64,000 nucleotides of DNA from Tetragonia tetragonoides (Eukaryota > Streptophyta > Magnoliopsida > Caryophyllales > Aizoaceae). The translations under genes and the position numbers were made by a program. The notes under the pieces were generated by a model. That model was not told the origin of the DNA and ran no database searches. It worked only from the letters and a program-made list of their open reading frames with translations. The stretch covers positions 37,571,501 through 37,635,500 of the forward strand of contig CM076140.1 in NCBI GenBank assembly GCA_038025085.1, read 5' to 3'. Positions 48,028 to 63,014 of this stretch are shown piece by piece. Numbering within the stretch: position 1 is the stretch's first letter; every line of letters starts with the position of its first letter.

Positions 48028-49181
48028 ACTGACTTAGTTTAGTTTAGACTATCTTATTGTTTAGTTTGACCTATTGTTAAGCACAATATACATAAATACC
48101 CCCATTATTACACTTACTCCAGACAAACCATGTTTAAAATCCATGTAATCAGTTATATACATTTTCATTACCAGGTGACACTACCAAACCAACAACATTC
48201 AAAACACATACATACATGCATATTACAATGAATAAACCCATCCTAACACCAAAAACTAACAAAATACAAATGATTGAAGAACATTATTAAATTGGAATAT
48301 CAATGGACAAACCCAAAATCAGACATGCAATTCCAATACTAGCAATAACATAACACTAAAACCCAAAAATTAGCAAAAATCTGACTACTTGTGGATCCGA
48401 AATTCAATTTGTCCAAACAATATTTTATGGTAAGTTCCATAAAACAAAAATAATCCATAAATTATTACATGCATTTTCAGTAAGTACAAGCCAGATTCGA
48501 ATAACAAAACTCTGGAATGGAAATCGGCAGACCAAAAAATACTTCGCCCAATGTAACAACAGATGAAAACAAACTGGAAGTTTGGACAAATTACCATAAA
48601 ATGTAAGTTACTTATAATTAAAATTCATCAAAAATAACTACATCCATATACTGGCCCAAAGAAGAAAAACTCGAAATTACAAGAACAGAGCATCACGAAT
48701 GATGAACTTTACAATTTAAATTTACATCCAAGTAACCAAATTCCAGACCTGACATGACTAAACTATGAAATGCATTACATTTAAAATTCAAAAATAAGAA
48801 TGAAAAAATTAAAATTAGGACAAACAAGGAAGATGAGACATACCTGATTTGTATCGGTCTTCACAGAGAGAGAGAGAGAGAGAGAGAGAACTGATTCGAA
48901 GAGGAAAAGGATAAGTAGAAGGAGAAGAAGTTGAAAGGGTTTGTAAATGGATTGCATGTAAAATTGGAGAGGGCACTAATATTTATAAGGGGGAATGGGA
49001 CACCCTTTTTAGGTCAGTTAACCGACTTTCCTCAAGCCCATTTAACCTTTACATTGCATTTTAAGTAAAGCCCATATAAAGTAACATACGCCCAACGTGA
49101 TAGCTATTAAAAGAATTTTGAGCCTTATATCCACACAAGTTACAAGGCCTATAACATCTTATAATAACTGACAAGTATTGC
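48028..49181 (-). repeat. Array unit 9 (class E)
   Basis: GA tract 48865-48889; TATA about 48979. Confidence 0.85.
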
Positions 49182-49999
49182 AGTGACTTAGTTTAGTTAA
49201 GACTATCCCTTTGTCTGGTTTTACCTATTGTTAGTCAAAATATACATATATAACCCCATAATTACACTTACTCCAGACAAACCATGTATAAAATCCATGT
49301 AATCAGTTGTATACATTTCATTAGCCAGTGACATTACCAAGTAAACAATATTCAAAACACATACATACATGCATAGTACAATCAATGAACCCATCCTAAC
49401 ACCAAAAACAATCAAAATCCAAATGACAGAAGAACATTATTAAATTGGAATTTCAATGGACAAACCCAAAACCAGACATGCTGTGCAATTCCAAAATTAG
49501 CAATGACATGACACTAAAACCCAAAAATTAGCAAAAATCTGCCTACTTGTGGATCCGAAATTCAATTTGTCTAAATAATATTTTATAAAAATAATCCATA
49601 AATTAGTACATGCATTTTAAGTAAGTACAAGCCAGATTCGAATAACAAAACTTTGGAATGGAAATCGGAAGACCAAAAAATACTTCGCCCAATGTGACAG
49701 CAAATGAAAACAAACTAGAAATTTGGACAAATTACCACAAAATGTAAGGTACTTATAATTGAAATTCATCAAAAATAACTACATCCATATACTCGCCTAA
49801 AGAAGAACAACTAAAAATTACAAGAACAGAGCACCACGAATCACGAACTTTACTATTTAAATTTACATCCAAGTAACCAAATTCCAGATTTGGCATGACT
49901 AAACTAAGACACGTACTACATTTAAAGTTCAAAAATAAGAATAGAAAAATTAAAATTAGGACAAACAAGGAAGATGAGACATACCTAAATTGTATCAGT

Positions 50000-50042
<43 letters not shown>

Positions 50043-50226
50043 TGATTCGAAGGGGTAAAGGATAATGAGAAGGAGAAGAAGTTGAAAGGGTTTGTAAATG
50101 GATTGCATGTAAAAGGGGAGAGGGCACTGATATTTATAAGGGGGAATGACACACCCTTTCAGGATAAGGAGAAGGAGAAGAAGTTGAAAGGGTTTATAAC
50201 ATCTTACAAGAACTGACAAGTATTGT
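49182..50226 (-). repeat. Array unit 10 (class A)
   Basis: GA tract 50003-50040; TATA about 50130. Confidence 0.85.
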
Positions 50227-51355
50227 AGTGACTTAGTTTTGTTAAGACTATCCCATTGTTTAGTTTGGCCTATTGTTAGTCACAATATACATATATACCC
50301 CCATAATTACACTTTTTTTTTGCTCATCAAAAAAAAGGGTGCAAGTGAATGGCGACCGAGCCACCCGCAGCTACATCATGTTTGGACTCTCGTGTTCAAT
50401 AGCTAACATATCATACTATCTGAACAACCAATGCAAGCACTGGCCCCGTCAACGTAGCACCAACAAGGGGGTAGTACAGTTCCTAGAAGCCAGCAGACAC
50501 AAGGTATGGGGGGAATGGGGATTCGAACCCATGACCTTGCCTTACCAAACCACTTGGGAGTAAAATTGGAACCTCTAGATCACCACCCTTGTTGGTACCC
50601 ACATAATTACACTTACTCCAGACAAACCATGTATAAAATCTATGTAATCAGTTGTATACATTTCATTACCAAGTAACACTACCAAATCAACAACATTCAA
50701 AACACATACATACATGCAAATTACAATCAATGAACCCATCCTAACACCAAAAACAATCAAAATCTGAATGACAGAAGAACAATATTAAATTGGAATTTCA
50801 ATGGACAAACCCAAAATCAGACATGCAATTCAAAAACTAGCAATAACATAACACTAAAACCCAAAAATCCGACTACTTGTGGATCCGAAATTCAATTTGT
50901 CGAAACAATATTTTATGGAAAATTCCATAAAATAAAAATAATCCATAAACTAGAACATGCATTTTCAGTAAGTACAAGCCAGATTCGAATAACAAAACTT
51001 TGGAATGGAAATTGGCAGACCAAAAAAATACTTCGCCCAATATGACAACAACTGAAAAAAAAACTGGAAATTTGGACAAATTACCACAAAATGTAATTTA
51101 CTTATAATTGAAATTCATAAAAATAACTACATTCATATACTCTCCTAAACAAGAACAACTCGAAATTAAAAGAACATAGCACCACGAATCATGAACTTTA
51201 CTATTTAAATTTACATCCAAGTAACCAAATTCCAGATCTGTAATGACTAAACTAAGACATGCACTACATTTAATAATGTTCAAAAATAAGAATGGAAAAT
51301 TTAAAATTAGGATAAACAAGGAAGATGAGACAAACCTAATTTGTAATGGTCTTCA

Positions 51356-51415
<60 letters not shown>

Positions 51416-51708
51416 TGATTCGAATGGGAAAAAGATAATGAGATCAAGGAGAAAAAGTTGAAAGGGTTTGTAAATGGATTGCATGTAAAAGGGGAGAGGG
51501 CACTGATATTTATAAGGGAGAATGAGACACCCTTTTTGGGTCAGTTAGCCGACTTTACTCAAGTCCATTAACCCTTTATATTGCATTTGAAGTAAAACCC
51601 ATATAAAGTAACCTACGCCCAACGTGATAGCTATTAAAAGAATTTTGAGCCTTATATCCACACAAGTTAAAAGGCCTATAACATCTTACAAGAACTGACA
51701 AGTATTGC
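50227..51708 (-). repeat. Array unit 11 (class B, with SINE)
   Basis: GA tract 51359-51414; TATA about 51507. Nearly identical to unit 6. Confidence 0.85.
50315..50602 (-). mobile_element. tRNA-derived SINE, copy 3
   Basis: Flanks 50303-50314 and 50603-50614 repeat the same 12-bp ATAATTACACTT. Confidence 0.85.
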
Positions 51709-52536
51709 AGTGACTTAGTTTAATTAAGACTATCCCATTGTTTAGTTTGGCCTATTGTTAGTCACAATATACATATATACCCCTATAATTACACTAACTC
51801 TAGACAAACAATGTATAAAATCCATGTAATCAGTTGTATACATTTCATTACCAAGTGACACTACCAAATCAACAACATTCAAAACACATACATATATGCA
51901 TATTACAATCAATGAACCCATCCTAACACCAAAAAGAATCAAAATCCGAATGACAGAAGAACATTATTAAACTGGAATTTCAATGGACAAACCAAAAATC
52001 AAACATGCAATTCCAAAATTAGAATTGACATAACACTAAAACCTAAAAATTAGCAAAAACCTGACTACTTGTGGATTCGAAATTCAATTTGTCCAAACAA
52101 TATTTTATTGAAATTCCATAAAAGAAAAATAATCCATAAATTAGTACATGCATTTTCAATAAGTACAAGCCAGATTCGAATAACAAAACTTTGAAATGAA
52201 AATCGGCAGACCAAAAAGAACTTTGCCCAATGAGACAGCAAAGGAAAACAAACTGGAAATTTGGACAAATTACCACAAAATGTAAGTTACTTATAATAGA
52301 AAGTAATAAAAAATAACTACATCCATATACTCGCCTAAAGCAGAACAACTCGAATATACAAGAACAGAGCACCACAAATCATGAACTTTACTATTTAAAT
52401 TTACATCCAAGTAACCAAATTCCAGATCTAGCATGACTAAACTAAGACATGCACTGCGTTTAAAGTTCAAAAATAAGAATGGAAAAATAAAATTAGGACA
52501 AACAAGGAAGATGAGATATACCTGATTTGTATCGGT

Positions 52537-52621
<85 letters not shown>

Positions 52622-52913
52622 TGATTCGAAGGGGAAAAGGATAAGGAGAAGGAGAAGAAGTTGAAAGGGTTTGTAAATGGCTTGCATGTAAAAAGGAATG
52701 AGAGCACTGATATTTATAAGGGGGAATGAGAAACCCTTTTTGGGTCAGTTAGCCGACTTTACTTAAGTCCATTTACCCTTTACATTGAATTTTAAGTAAA
52801 GCCCATATAAAGTAACATACGCCCAACGTGATAGCTATTAAAAGAGTTTTAAGGTCTTATATCCACACAAGTTATAAGGCCTATAATATCTTACAAGAAA
52901 TGAAAAGTGTTGC
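51709..52913 (-). repeat. Array unit 12 (class C)
   Basis: GA tract 52539-52619, much longer than its class partner in unit 7; TATA about 52711. Confidence 0.85.
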
Positions 52914-54073
52914 AATGACTTAGTTTAGGTAAGACTATCCCATTGTTTAGTTTGCCTATTGTTAGTCGCAATATACATATATACCCCCATAATTACACTT
53001 ACTCCAGACAAACAATGTATAAAATCCAAGTAATCAGTTGTATACATTTCATTACCAAGTGACACTACCAAATCAACAATATTAAAAACACATACATACA
53101 TGCATTATTGCATATATATTACAATCAATAAACCCATCCTAACACAAAAAACAATCATTATCCGTATGACAGAAGAACATTATTAAATTGGAATTTCAAT
53201 AGACAAAACCAAAACCAGACATGAAATTCCAAAATAAGCAATGACATAACACTTAAACCCAAAAATTAGCAAAAATCCGACTACTTGTGGATCTGAATTC
53301 AATTTGGCCAAACAATATTTTATGGAAAATTCCATAAAACAAAAATAATCCATAAATTAGTACATGAATTTTCATTAAGTACAAGCTACATTTGAATAAC
53401 AAAACTCTAGAATGGAAATCGGCAGACCAAAAAATACTTCGCCCAATGTGACAGCAAATGAAAACAAACTGAAAATTTAGACAAATTACCACAAAATGTA
53501 AGTTACTTATAATTGAAATTCATCAAAAATAACAACATCCATTTACTCGCCTAAAGTAAAAGAACTAGAAATTACAAGAACAGAGCACCACGAATGATGA
53601 AGTTTACTATTTAAATTTACATCCAAGTAACCAAATTCCAGATCTGGCATGACTAAACTAAGACATGCACTATATTTAAAGTTCAAAAATAAGAATGGAA
53701 AAATTAAAATTAGGACAAACAAGGAAGATGAGACATACTTGATTTGTATCGGTCTTCAGAGAGAGAGAGAGAGAGAGAGAACTGATTCGAAGGGGAAAAG
53801 GATAAGGAGAAGGAAAAGAAGTTGAAAGGATTTTGTATATGGATTTCATGTAAAAGGGGAGAGGGCACTAATATTTATAAGGGGGAATGAGACACCCTTT
53901 TTGGGTCAGTTAACCTACTTCACTCAAGCCCATTTACCCTTAACATTGCATTTTAAGTAAAGCCCATATAAAGTAACATATGCCCAACGTGATGTCTATT
54001 AAAAAAAATTTCAGCCTTATATCCACACAAGTTACAATGCCTATAACATTTTACAAGAACTGACAAGTATTGC
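52914..54073 (-). repeat. Array unit 13 (class D)
   Basis: Shortest GA tract, 53758-53780; TATA about 53871. Confidence 0.85.
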
Positions 54074-54551
54074 ACTGACTTAGTTTAGTTTAGACTGTCT
54101 TATTGTTTAGTTTGACCTATTGTTAATCACAATATACATATATACCCCCATTATTACACTTACTCCAGACAAACCATGTTTAAAATCCATGTAATCAGTT
54201 GTATACATTTTCATTACCAGGTGACACTACCAAATCAACAACTTGTGGATCCGAAATTCAATTTGTCCAAACAATATTTTATGGTAAATTCCATAAAACA
54301 AAAATAATCCTTAAATTATGACATGCATTTTCAGTAAGTACAAGCCAGATTCGAATAACAAAACTCTGGAATGGAAATCGGCAGACCAAAAAATACTTCG
54401 CCCAATGTAACAATAGATGAAAACAAACTGGAAATTTGGACAAATTACCATAAAATGTAAGCTACTTATAATTCAAATTCATCAAAAATAACTACATCCA
54501 TATACTGGCCTAAAGAAGAACAACTCGAAATTACAAGAACAGAGCATCATT

Positions 54552-54594
<43 letters not shown>

Positions 54595-54884
54595 TGATTC
54601 GAAGAGGAAGAGGATAAGTAGAAGGAGACAAAGTTGAAAGGGTTTGTAAATGGATTGCATGTAAAATTGGAGAGGGCACTAATATTTATAAGGGGGAATG
54701 TGACACCCTTTTTTGGTCAGTTAACCGAGTTTCCTCAAGCCCATTTAACCTTTGCATTGCATTTTAAGTAAAGCCCATATAAAGTAACATACGCCCAACG
54801 TGATAGCTATTAAAAGAACTTTGAGCCTTATATCCACACAAGTTACAAGGCCAATAACATCTTATAATAACTGATAAGTATTGC
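54074..54884 (-). repeat. Array unit 14 (class E, deleted)
   Basis: 811 bp. Two losses relative to unit 9: at about 54240 (between ATCAACA and ACTTGTGG) and at about 54549 next to the GA tract (54553-54592), removing the donor site. TATA about 54682. Confidence 0.85.
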
Positions 54885-55725
54885 AGTGACTTAGTTTAGT
54901 TAAGACTATCCCTTTGTTTAGTTTGACCTATTGTTAGTCAAAATATACATATATACTCACATAATTACACTTACTCCAGAAAAATCATGTATAAAATCCA
55001 TGTAATCAGTTGTATACATTTCATTACCCAGTGACACTACCAAGTAAACAACATTCAAAACACATACATACATGCATAGTACAATCAATGAACCCATCCT
55101 AACACCAAAAACAATCAAAATCCAAATGACAGAAGAACATTATTAAATTGGAATTTTAATGGACAAACCCAAAACCAGACATGTTGTGCAATTCTAAAAT
55201 TAGCAATGACATAACACTAAAACCCAAAAATTAGCAAAAATCTGACTACTTGTGGATCCGAAATTCAATTTGCCAAAATAATATTTTATGGGAAATTCCA
55301 TAAAACAAAAATAATCCATAAATTAGTACATGCATTTTAAGTAAGTACAAGCCAGATTCGAATAACAAAACTTTGGAATGGAAATCGGAAGACCAAAAAA
55401 TACTTCGCCCAATGTGACTGCAAATGAAAACAAACTAGAAATTTGGACAAATTACCACAAAATGTAAGGTACTTATAATTGAAATTCATCAAAAATAACT
55501 ACATCCATATACTCGCTTAAAGCAGGATAACTCGAAATTATAAGAACAGAGCACCACGAATCATGATCTTTACTATTTAAATTTACATCTAAGTAACCAA
55601 ATTCCAGATCTGGCATGACTAAACTAAGACATGCATTACATTTAAAGTTCAAAACTAAGAATGGAAAATTTAAAATTAGGACAAACAAGGAAGATGAGAC
55701 ATACCTGATTTGTATCGGTCTTCAC

Positions 55726-55807
<82 letters not shown>

Positions 55808-55984
55808 CACTGATATTTATAAGGGGGAATGGGACACCCTTTTTAGGTCAGTTAACCGACTTTACTCAAGCCCATTTACCCTTTACATTGCATTTTAAGT
55901 ATAGCCCATTTAAAGTAACATACGCCCAACTTGATAGCTATTAAATGAAGGCCTATAACATCTTACAAGAACTGACAAGTATTT
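54885..55984 (-). repeat. Array unit 15 (class A start, hybrid end)
   Basis: Distal last unit. Its start matches units 5 and 10 but the leader resembles another class. GA tract 55729-55804 runs directly into GAGGGCACTGATATTTATAA, deleting the purine-rich block present elsewhere. TATA about 55812. Confidence 0.8.
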
Positions 55985-56026
55985 CAAACCCCTAACATAA
56001 AACAATTTTTCTTATGAAATTATTCC

Positions 56027-56810
56027 CTAACAAACACAATGAACTAAATTATATGGACTAGATAGCAAAAATAACAAAACAGCAGCATATTGATCTCGTA
56101 AGTCATGGATCCTCGTGATTAGTTGTGCAAGGGGTCTGCCCTCCAACTCCACTACAGCCGTTCTACCCTTACCAGTGGGATTCCTCTTCCAGGATGCATA
56201 TATCCTAATCTGCGACATTTCTGATGCAGTCTGGAGCAGCTGCAACCCATTCGTATTACTACTCATAATAATACGAATGGGTTCATCTGCCAAAAAAAAC
56301 TGGATCCATCACTGTATCGATGATGATGAGTGGAGGATCCAGGTAGTTGATTAGCCCATCAGGAACCAGTACATCACAACCATGTTTTCCATCATATTTC
56401 ATCCTCCACACAAAGTAGGAGATACGAGCATCTGGAAACTCTTCCCTCTCTAAATCCGAAAGGTGGGGGATATAAGCTGGAACGTGATAATTTCTCGCCC
56501 AAACTTGCAAGCTTCGTAGAGGTTATGGTATATCCTCTAGATATAGCATTAACTTCCTAACCGTCTGCACACAAACATTATATCTAGCATCAAGGGTGGA
56601 TTGTGTATAAAATATTGTGTCATTGACCTCAAACTTTGATGTATCGATAGGGGCAGGGTTAGTACTTGTGATAACGATGAGATTCAAGCATTGAGATTTG
56701 ACCATCATATACGACACAACATTCCTAGGTGGGAATCCTATGTCAAGAGTTTGAACAATGTCAACGTCTTCATCAGGCTGTGGCCATAACGTTTTTGAAG
56801 TGGAATCCAT
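56027..56810 (-). pseudogene. Unrecognised protein gene with two lesions
   Basis: One frame from ATG 56810 (MDSTSKTLWPQPDEDVDIVQ) gives about 260 codons with one nonsense and one frame change. A TAA at about 56523-56525 separates KLMLYLEDIP from PLRSLQVWARNYHVPAYIPH. A frame change at an eight-T run near 56296 separates IIIDTVMDPVFF from ADEPIRIIMSSNTNGLQLL. The end holds KRNPTGKGRTAVVELEGRPL. I recognise no family. It lies immediately distal to the promoter array and on the same strand, with its own promoter signals at 56861-56890. Confidence 0.5.
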
Positions 56811-56860
56811 GGGAATGGATACATAGAAATATATGGTTTAGGTTAAACAAACTGACTTCC

Positions 56861-56890
56861 ATATTTATATACTCAATCGAATTAGGGTTT
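56861..56890 (-). promoter_or_regulatory. TATA box and telo-box of the 56.8-kb gene
   Basis: Minus strand: AAACCCTAATTCG then GAGTATATAAATATGG, about 50-80 bp upstream of ATG 56810. Confidence 0.5.
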
Positions 56891-56929
56891 TGGGTAAAAT
56901 TTAGGAGGCGAAACTACTGATTTTTATTT

Positions 56930-57950
56930 AGGCTATTTAATCAGGAAACTACCGATTTTTAAGCGATTTCTATTTCTAAATTATACGATTCTAGACAAGA
57001 AACTACCAAAATTTCAAAATTTAAAACATTTAAAGTGTGATGTTTAGGAGCCAATTTTAAAATTACAAACATCCAAACTGCCAAAATTAGTGTAGGAGCC
57101 AAATTTAAAATTCAAAAACTCAAATTAATTTTGATGTTAAAATTTAAAATATATCGCAAATTCATTTAGGTCCTTGGGATATTTTGCAAAGTAATAATAC
57201 TATTTCTATATTCATTTTGAATATTAGTCATTGAAAAAAAATGGTTGGTACACTTCATATTTCAAGCCCAGCATAGTTTATGTTTCAATTTTCATACATC
57301 GAACTTATATATACTAGTATAAAAAAAAACAAAAAATAAATAAACAGTATGTCTTGTATGAGACAAACTCCCAGAAAAATAGGGTCATCATTTAGAAATA
57401 TAGGGGTCACTTATGGTGATCAGTGACTATTGTTTTATTGAAAAGTGACACCAGTCTCACCAAAAATTATGAAAAGACCGTCCTATATACATTTCTGTGA
57501 TAAACAAATAAAAAATCAAATTTAGACTTAAAAAGCTTTAAAACTAATTTTTCTTTTTTAAAAATATATGTCATCATTTGTATGTGGGAGGTGTACTAAA
57601 ACATTCTTACTGAACAAAATTGTTATGTGGTCACAAATTTGAAAAAAAGTACAATATAATTGTTAATTGGGTTTCCTCTATATATACCGTGATTAAAAAT
57701 GTTTAGTTGTACAGGTCACATAGATAATATACTTGATCTCAACTTAATGCCTAAAACTGTCTTAGAACAATATAGTTTGTTTGTACGCGTCTTTATTTTT
57801 CAATGTGGGACTTGTACACTATTTAATAAGAAACATACAAAGGATTCCTTCTTTTCAACTAAGAAAAACGATGAACTAAACTAAACTAAATTGACCTAAT
57901 AACTTGATTTTGTTCAACTTGACTTTTAACAAAAAGTATATTGAAAAGTT
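56930..57950. other. No gene seen
   Basis: AT-rich spacer, nothing supported. Confidence 0.45.
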
Positions 57951-57959
57951 TTCAATCAT

Positions 57960-58520
57960 AGCACCTAGGGGTGAGCAGAAATTCCGGGTACCCAGAATCG
58001 AAACTGGAACCCGTTCAGAATCGGTCAACCAATTCCAATTCAAATTCCAAAAACTTGGAACCGTTACCAACCAATTCCAATTCCGGTTCTTAACTTTTAG
58101 GAACCAGAGCCGGTTGGGTACCCAGTGGAAAACCAATTACATTCAAATTTGCCTTTTATTTTGTTAATAGTCACTAGTACTATAATAGTATAGTTAACTC
58201 TTTGTTGTTGTTTTTTTTTTTGACAAAGGATAATGCAACCGAATTAAAAGAAGTATGAAATAAGCTGGTGTCTGCTTGCTCTATTGGCTAGCTAATGAGC
58301 TTCCTGTACACTAGTCTTGCATACTTTCCGGACACACCAAAAGGAAAAACAACTATTGCTAATTTTTGTATGTTAATTTAAAAATATTTGATTTCTTAAG
58401 AATACAATTTTGGATTTTGTTGGAACCGGTGGGTATCCGGTTAATCCAATTTTAATTCCTAGGACTTAAGAACCGGTGCAACCAATTCCAATTCCAATTC
58501 CAATTCCTAGGAATCTTATA
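57960..58520. repeat. AATTCC-rich repeat, possible hAT-type remnant
   Basis: CCTAGGGGTGAGCAG at about 57964 resembles terminal sequences of small plant hAT elements. It is followed by repeated CCAATTCCAATT and GGTACCC/GGAACC motifs, which reappear at 58420-58510. No matching inverted end was found. Confidence 0.3.
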
Positions 58521-59138
58521 TCTTATCACTTAAGATTGTTTCCTATTTTGTTGTTGTTGTTTAAGGATGTTAATATGTACTCATAATGCCTATATCTTGC
58601 TTTATCCCTTTTGGTTTACCTTTTTTCCACTCTTTTATTCTCCTTTTCTTGTTCTTTTTTGGGTTTGAATTAATGCGGTGAGAGCCTTGTGTGTGAATAT
58701 TTAATGTGAGATTTTCCTTTTGTACAAATAATACATTTGTAATTTATATATGATTTATTTGGTGATACCTAATATAAACATTGGTTACTACTATCTGACT
58801 TCACGTTCATTTACTTACGGAACAAACCAAGGGCAAACCATCCATTTGAGACAATAACATTAGTTACAACTAGATTAAAGTTTTGTAGTACCCATCCTAA
58901 CAAAACATCTATTTGAAAATAAAGTAACAACATCCTTTTACATCCTGAATTATTACAATTTTCACATCCCCAACAAAGCAAGACCATGTGACATCAGCTT
59001 TGCATTCCTTCAGGTAGATTGATTAGAATTCTTTTCTTCATCGTCTGAATCAGAAGTATTCTTCGGTGCACATTTTAACAAATTTGTCAATTTCAATATA
59101 CACAGCTATTTTTAGTCAAAGTTACCGAATAACACATA

Positions 59139-60340
59139 CTACTTACTTGAGGAGGAACCAGATACTAATCCGAGAGCACGATTGGCTCTCTCAGTTGCCT
59201 TTTCATTCATGAGTTTCATAGCACGGTTGTCAAATTTATCAGGAAACGCATTCCTCAACATCTCTTGCACCAATTCCAGATTCACAAAGTACTTGTTCAT
59301 CAATACATTTGTATCAGTCACTGGCTGTCTACTGCGAGGTTTGGATCGAAAGGTGGCTTCATAACCACCTACATTCTTACCCCATGTCACTCCACTCATC
59401 GAACCGCTTTTTTCCTTAACACATTCGCCTTTTTCATTCTTGAAATACTTCATGTCCTTAGTGAGGGTTCTAATATCAATCATTGTCCCTGATTGCCCCA
59501 CATTTTGATCAACACGAACAACAGGCTCGTTTGACAAATCAACACCAAAGTGCCTAAAGATGTAAGTCAACCACATGCCATACGGAAGATTCACCTTATC
59601 TTGAACTTGGGCGTTCAACATGTATCTTATCATTATCCGAGGCATGTTTAATTTCTCATTTTTCAGAACAAAGTGCATGATAAACACATCAAGAAATGCC
59701 AATGATTCATATTCCCATCCCTAGCAATAAATGTTTTACTAAGAATGAGTTGCAACAATTTCACATCATATTTCAATTCATCCATACCAGCCTTCGTATC
59801 CCTTCCATACAAATTGTTATCACTCAACAATAACCTAATGCACTCACCCTTATCAAAACTTTCATGTCTACTCCATTTCTTTCCAGGAAAATCATATATC
59901 CCCTCACACGGAATATTAAAAATCTCATCTAATTTGTGGTCAGTCAAACTATTCTCCTTATCTTTTGCCCAAGTTCTAATTACACAATCATCAACATTGG
60001 CAATGCTGGTGTCCATATGGATGTAAAATTGTCTAATTAGGTTAGGATACACATTGTTCACAGATTCCATCAAGTCAACCCACCCTTGAGTTTTAAACCA
60101 TTTACGAACTTTTTTCAATCTATTATCAACAGATGAATCAAAGTCAACATGTCTACCTTGACAAATATCTCTACTTGCAAACCTCTTCAAATAAAGACTA
60201 CGGTAAGTTTCATCTTTGAATTTTACAACATAAGAACTACCTGCTTCTTCCTGGCTTGTACTTACAGCTTTCTTTCCAGTACGAGCTTCACGCCTACCAA
60301 CATCTTGATTGTGGGTCCTCTTACCACTTGATTTTTCCAT
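59139..60340 (-). pseudogene. Putative plant transposon protein family member
   Basis: From ATG 60340 (MEKSSGKRTHNQDV) a basic N-terminus leads to features of the putative plant transposon protein domain: RDICQGRHVDFDSSVDN, GWVDLMESVNNVYPNLIRQF, YIHMDTS, VIRTWAKDKENSLTDHKLDE and IFNIPCEGIYDFPG. Around 59715-59725 the frame shifts (DGNMNH to LAFLDVFIMHFVLKNEK). It then continues with MPRIMIRYMLNAQVQ, LPYGMWLTYIFRHFGVDLS and an Ala/Ser-rich end at 59139. A donor-like AAGTAAG lies at the end, so a further exon below 59100 with an acidic Asp/Glu stretch is possible. The start is preceded by acceptor TTTTTTCAG (about 60349) and a leader exon near 61083-61230. Role unknown; typical of transposon cargo. 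Confidence 0.55.
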
Positions 60341-61082
60341 TGTAGAACTGAAAAAAGTAGTATATGCTATTAATAAGTGAATTAATTGACAAAAACTGAA
60401 CAAGATAACTAACTGACAACAATACCACTTGATTTTTCATTATTTCTTTCCAATTATTCACAATTCAATTGCAAAAAATGATTTAACAAAGTAAATCTAA
60501 CTATCTCATTATTTGTTTTAATTTTTCACTCCTTATTAGTCAGAACTAACATATATATTGGTACCAACTATAGTGTCCACAAAACATAGCCATATTCTAA
60601 CTATTCCATTTTCATCTAAAATATCTATATATCTTATTTTGAATTCGACTAATAATCTCAAGTGTACAGCGGGATACTCATACACAGAATGAAATTCAAT
60701 TAGTCACAATTAAATTCGATTATACGGAAAACACATGCACAAGATTGATTACTGACAATTCAATTTTAAACCAATTAGTTCCGCACATATCTGGGCAGAT
60801 TTCTATCATCAATTCAACCACCAAAAAAACATATCTGGGCAAATCTCTATTATCAATTATCAATTCAACAACCAAACACACATCAATCTTTATCAGTATA
60901 AAACCACGAAATCTAGCACAAAATCACAAAATCAGCATACAACCAAAAAATCAAGTACAAAACACAATCAACATAACCTTAATCGTGAGTGAAACAATTG
61001 CATGTGACAGGGAAAATCAGAGATAAACATAGACAAGAAAGACATAGTGTGAGTAATTGATACCACAATTAAGGAGATGAAC

Positions 61083-61240
61083 CTGTGAGAAGGTGGAAGA
61101 AATTCGCATGGTAGGGTTTGTCAAGCGAATTTTGATCAATCGGGTAACCGTCGTTTGTAGGGTTTCTGGAAATGGGGGAGGGAGAGAGAGGAGAGAGAAT
61201 GTGTGTGTGAGTGAGTTTGTGTTGTGACAGTTTACTCTAA
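61083..61240 (-). promoter_or_regulatory. Leader exon region of the 60.3-kb gene
   Basis: Minus strand: CT-rich tract (TCTCTCTCCTCTCTCTCCC), AAACCCTAC twice, then donor-like CACAG/GTTCATC at 61083. The plan (CT-rich leader, leader intron, ATG) resembles that of the array units. No TATA seen. Confidence 0.4.
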
Positions 61241-62403
61241 TTTAGGATTAGATTCAGTTTTCAAATTTCAAAATTTTCAAAAATGATTTGGCTTATTTAT
61301 TTGGATTTTTGAAACTTTCAACTAATAAAAATGATTGCAACTAATAATACACATCATTCCAATTTAAACTAATTATTTATTTTAATTGTCATTTATCAAA
61401 TATACATTAGCACAATATCTTGTTTTATATTTGAAGGAACATTAGCACAATATCTTTTTCTAATCAAACAATACCATCAACATTAATATAAAATAATTTA
61501 TCGATACTTAACTCAATAGATCTTATTGTGAAGGGGGGACCTATATCCAATGTGGTTTATTCATAGGTATACTAAGACAAAAATATGCACCGATCATTAA
61601 AATCAACAGGCAAAACATAAATCGAGCAAGACAAACCAAAAGTGCATAATTTCAATAAACCCTAATCCATTACAAACAATCACATTTTTCCGTTTCGATT
61701 CATAATCAATTACTATAAACAAAAACTAACCATGACTCGATACTTAAACACTAATGAAATTTCATGAAAAAAATGGTGCTTTTTTCGTATTTAAATAGAT
61801 TTGATATAGCATTATATACCAATGATAACAATAATATGATTCAATTTTAACATTGATAAGAACATTAAAACTTAGTGTCACACCCTTTATCAATATTCAT
61901 TATGGACTTTATCAATATTAGATACCTAAATCAATATTATAAGAATAAACATTATACCCCTTTGGCCCTATCCCATAAATTCTATATCGTACAACTTATA
62001 CCGTAGAAATTATACCCTATACCATAGTCTCTATCCCTATAAGTTATACTCTACATATACCCTATACACCTATATCTTATTCCCTATAACAATAATAAGT
62101 TTATGAAGGTTCGATTCCATAGACTCTAGATCCTAATACATATGCACTACACTCTATACCATTGGACATAGAGCATTAACTATTAACCATAGCCCCTATA
62201 TGTTAGACTACACCTATACCCTATACAACTACACACAAACTTGAATGAGACCGTCTTGTGATGGGACGTAGTGACTATTGTGAAAAAAAAGGGTGCCTTG
62301 TGAAAAACAAGTCATCCTCATTATTCATAAAAGTTAGCCGGTTCCATCATGTGACGGTATCATACAGGACTTATTGATACAACTATATAATATTACATAT
62401 ACA
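61241..62403. other. No gene; CCTATA-rich stretch
   Basis: AT-rich. Between about 61950 and 62230 there are many irregular CCTATA/CTATACC repeats. Nothing coding. Confidence 0.5.
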
Positions 62404-62956
<553 letters not shown>

Positions 62957-63014
62957 TCGTACTGTACTGGGCTTTAGTATAAGTATTATATAGACTAAAT
63001 TCGTGATGTATATC

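Noticed and set aside
57360..57480. GAGACC/GACGGT-like motifs as a MITE (also at 62240-62360)
   Set aside because: No paired terminal inverted repeat or target duplication could be found.
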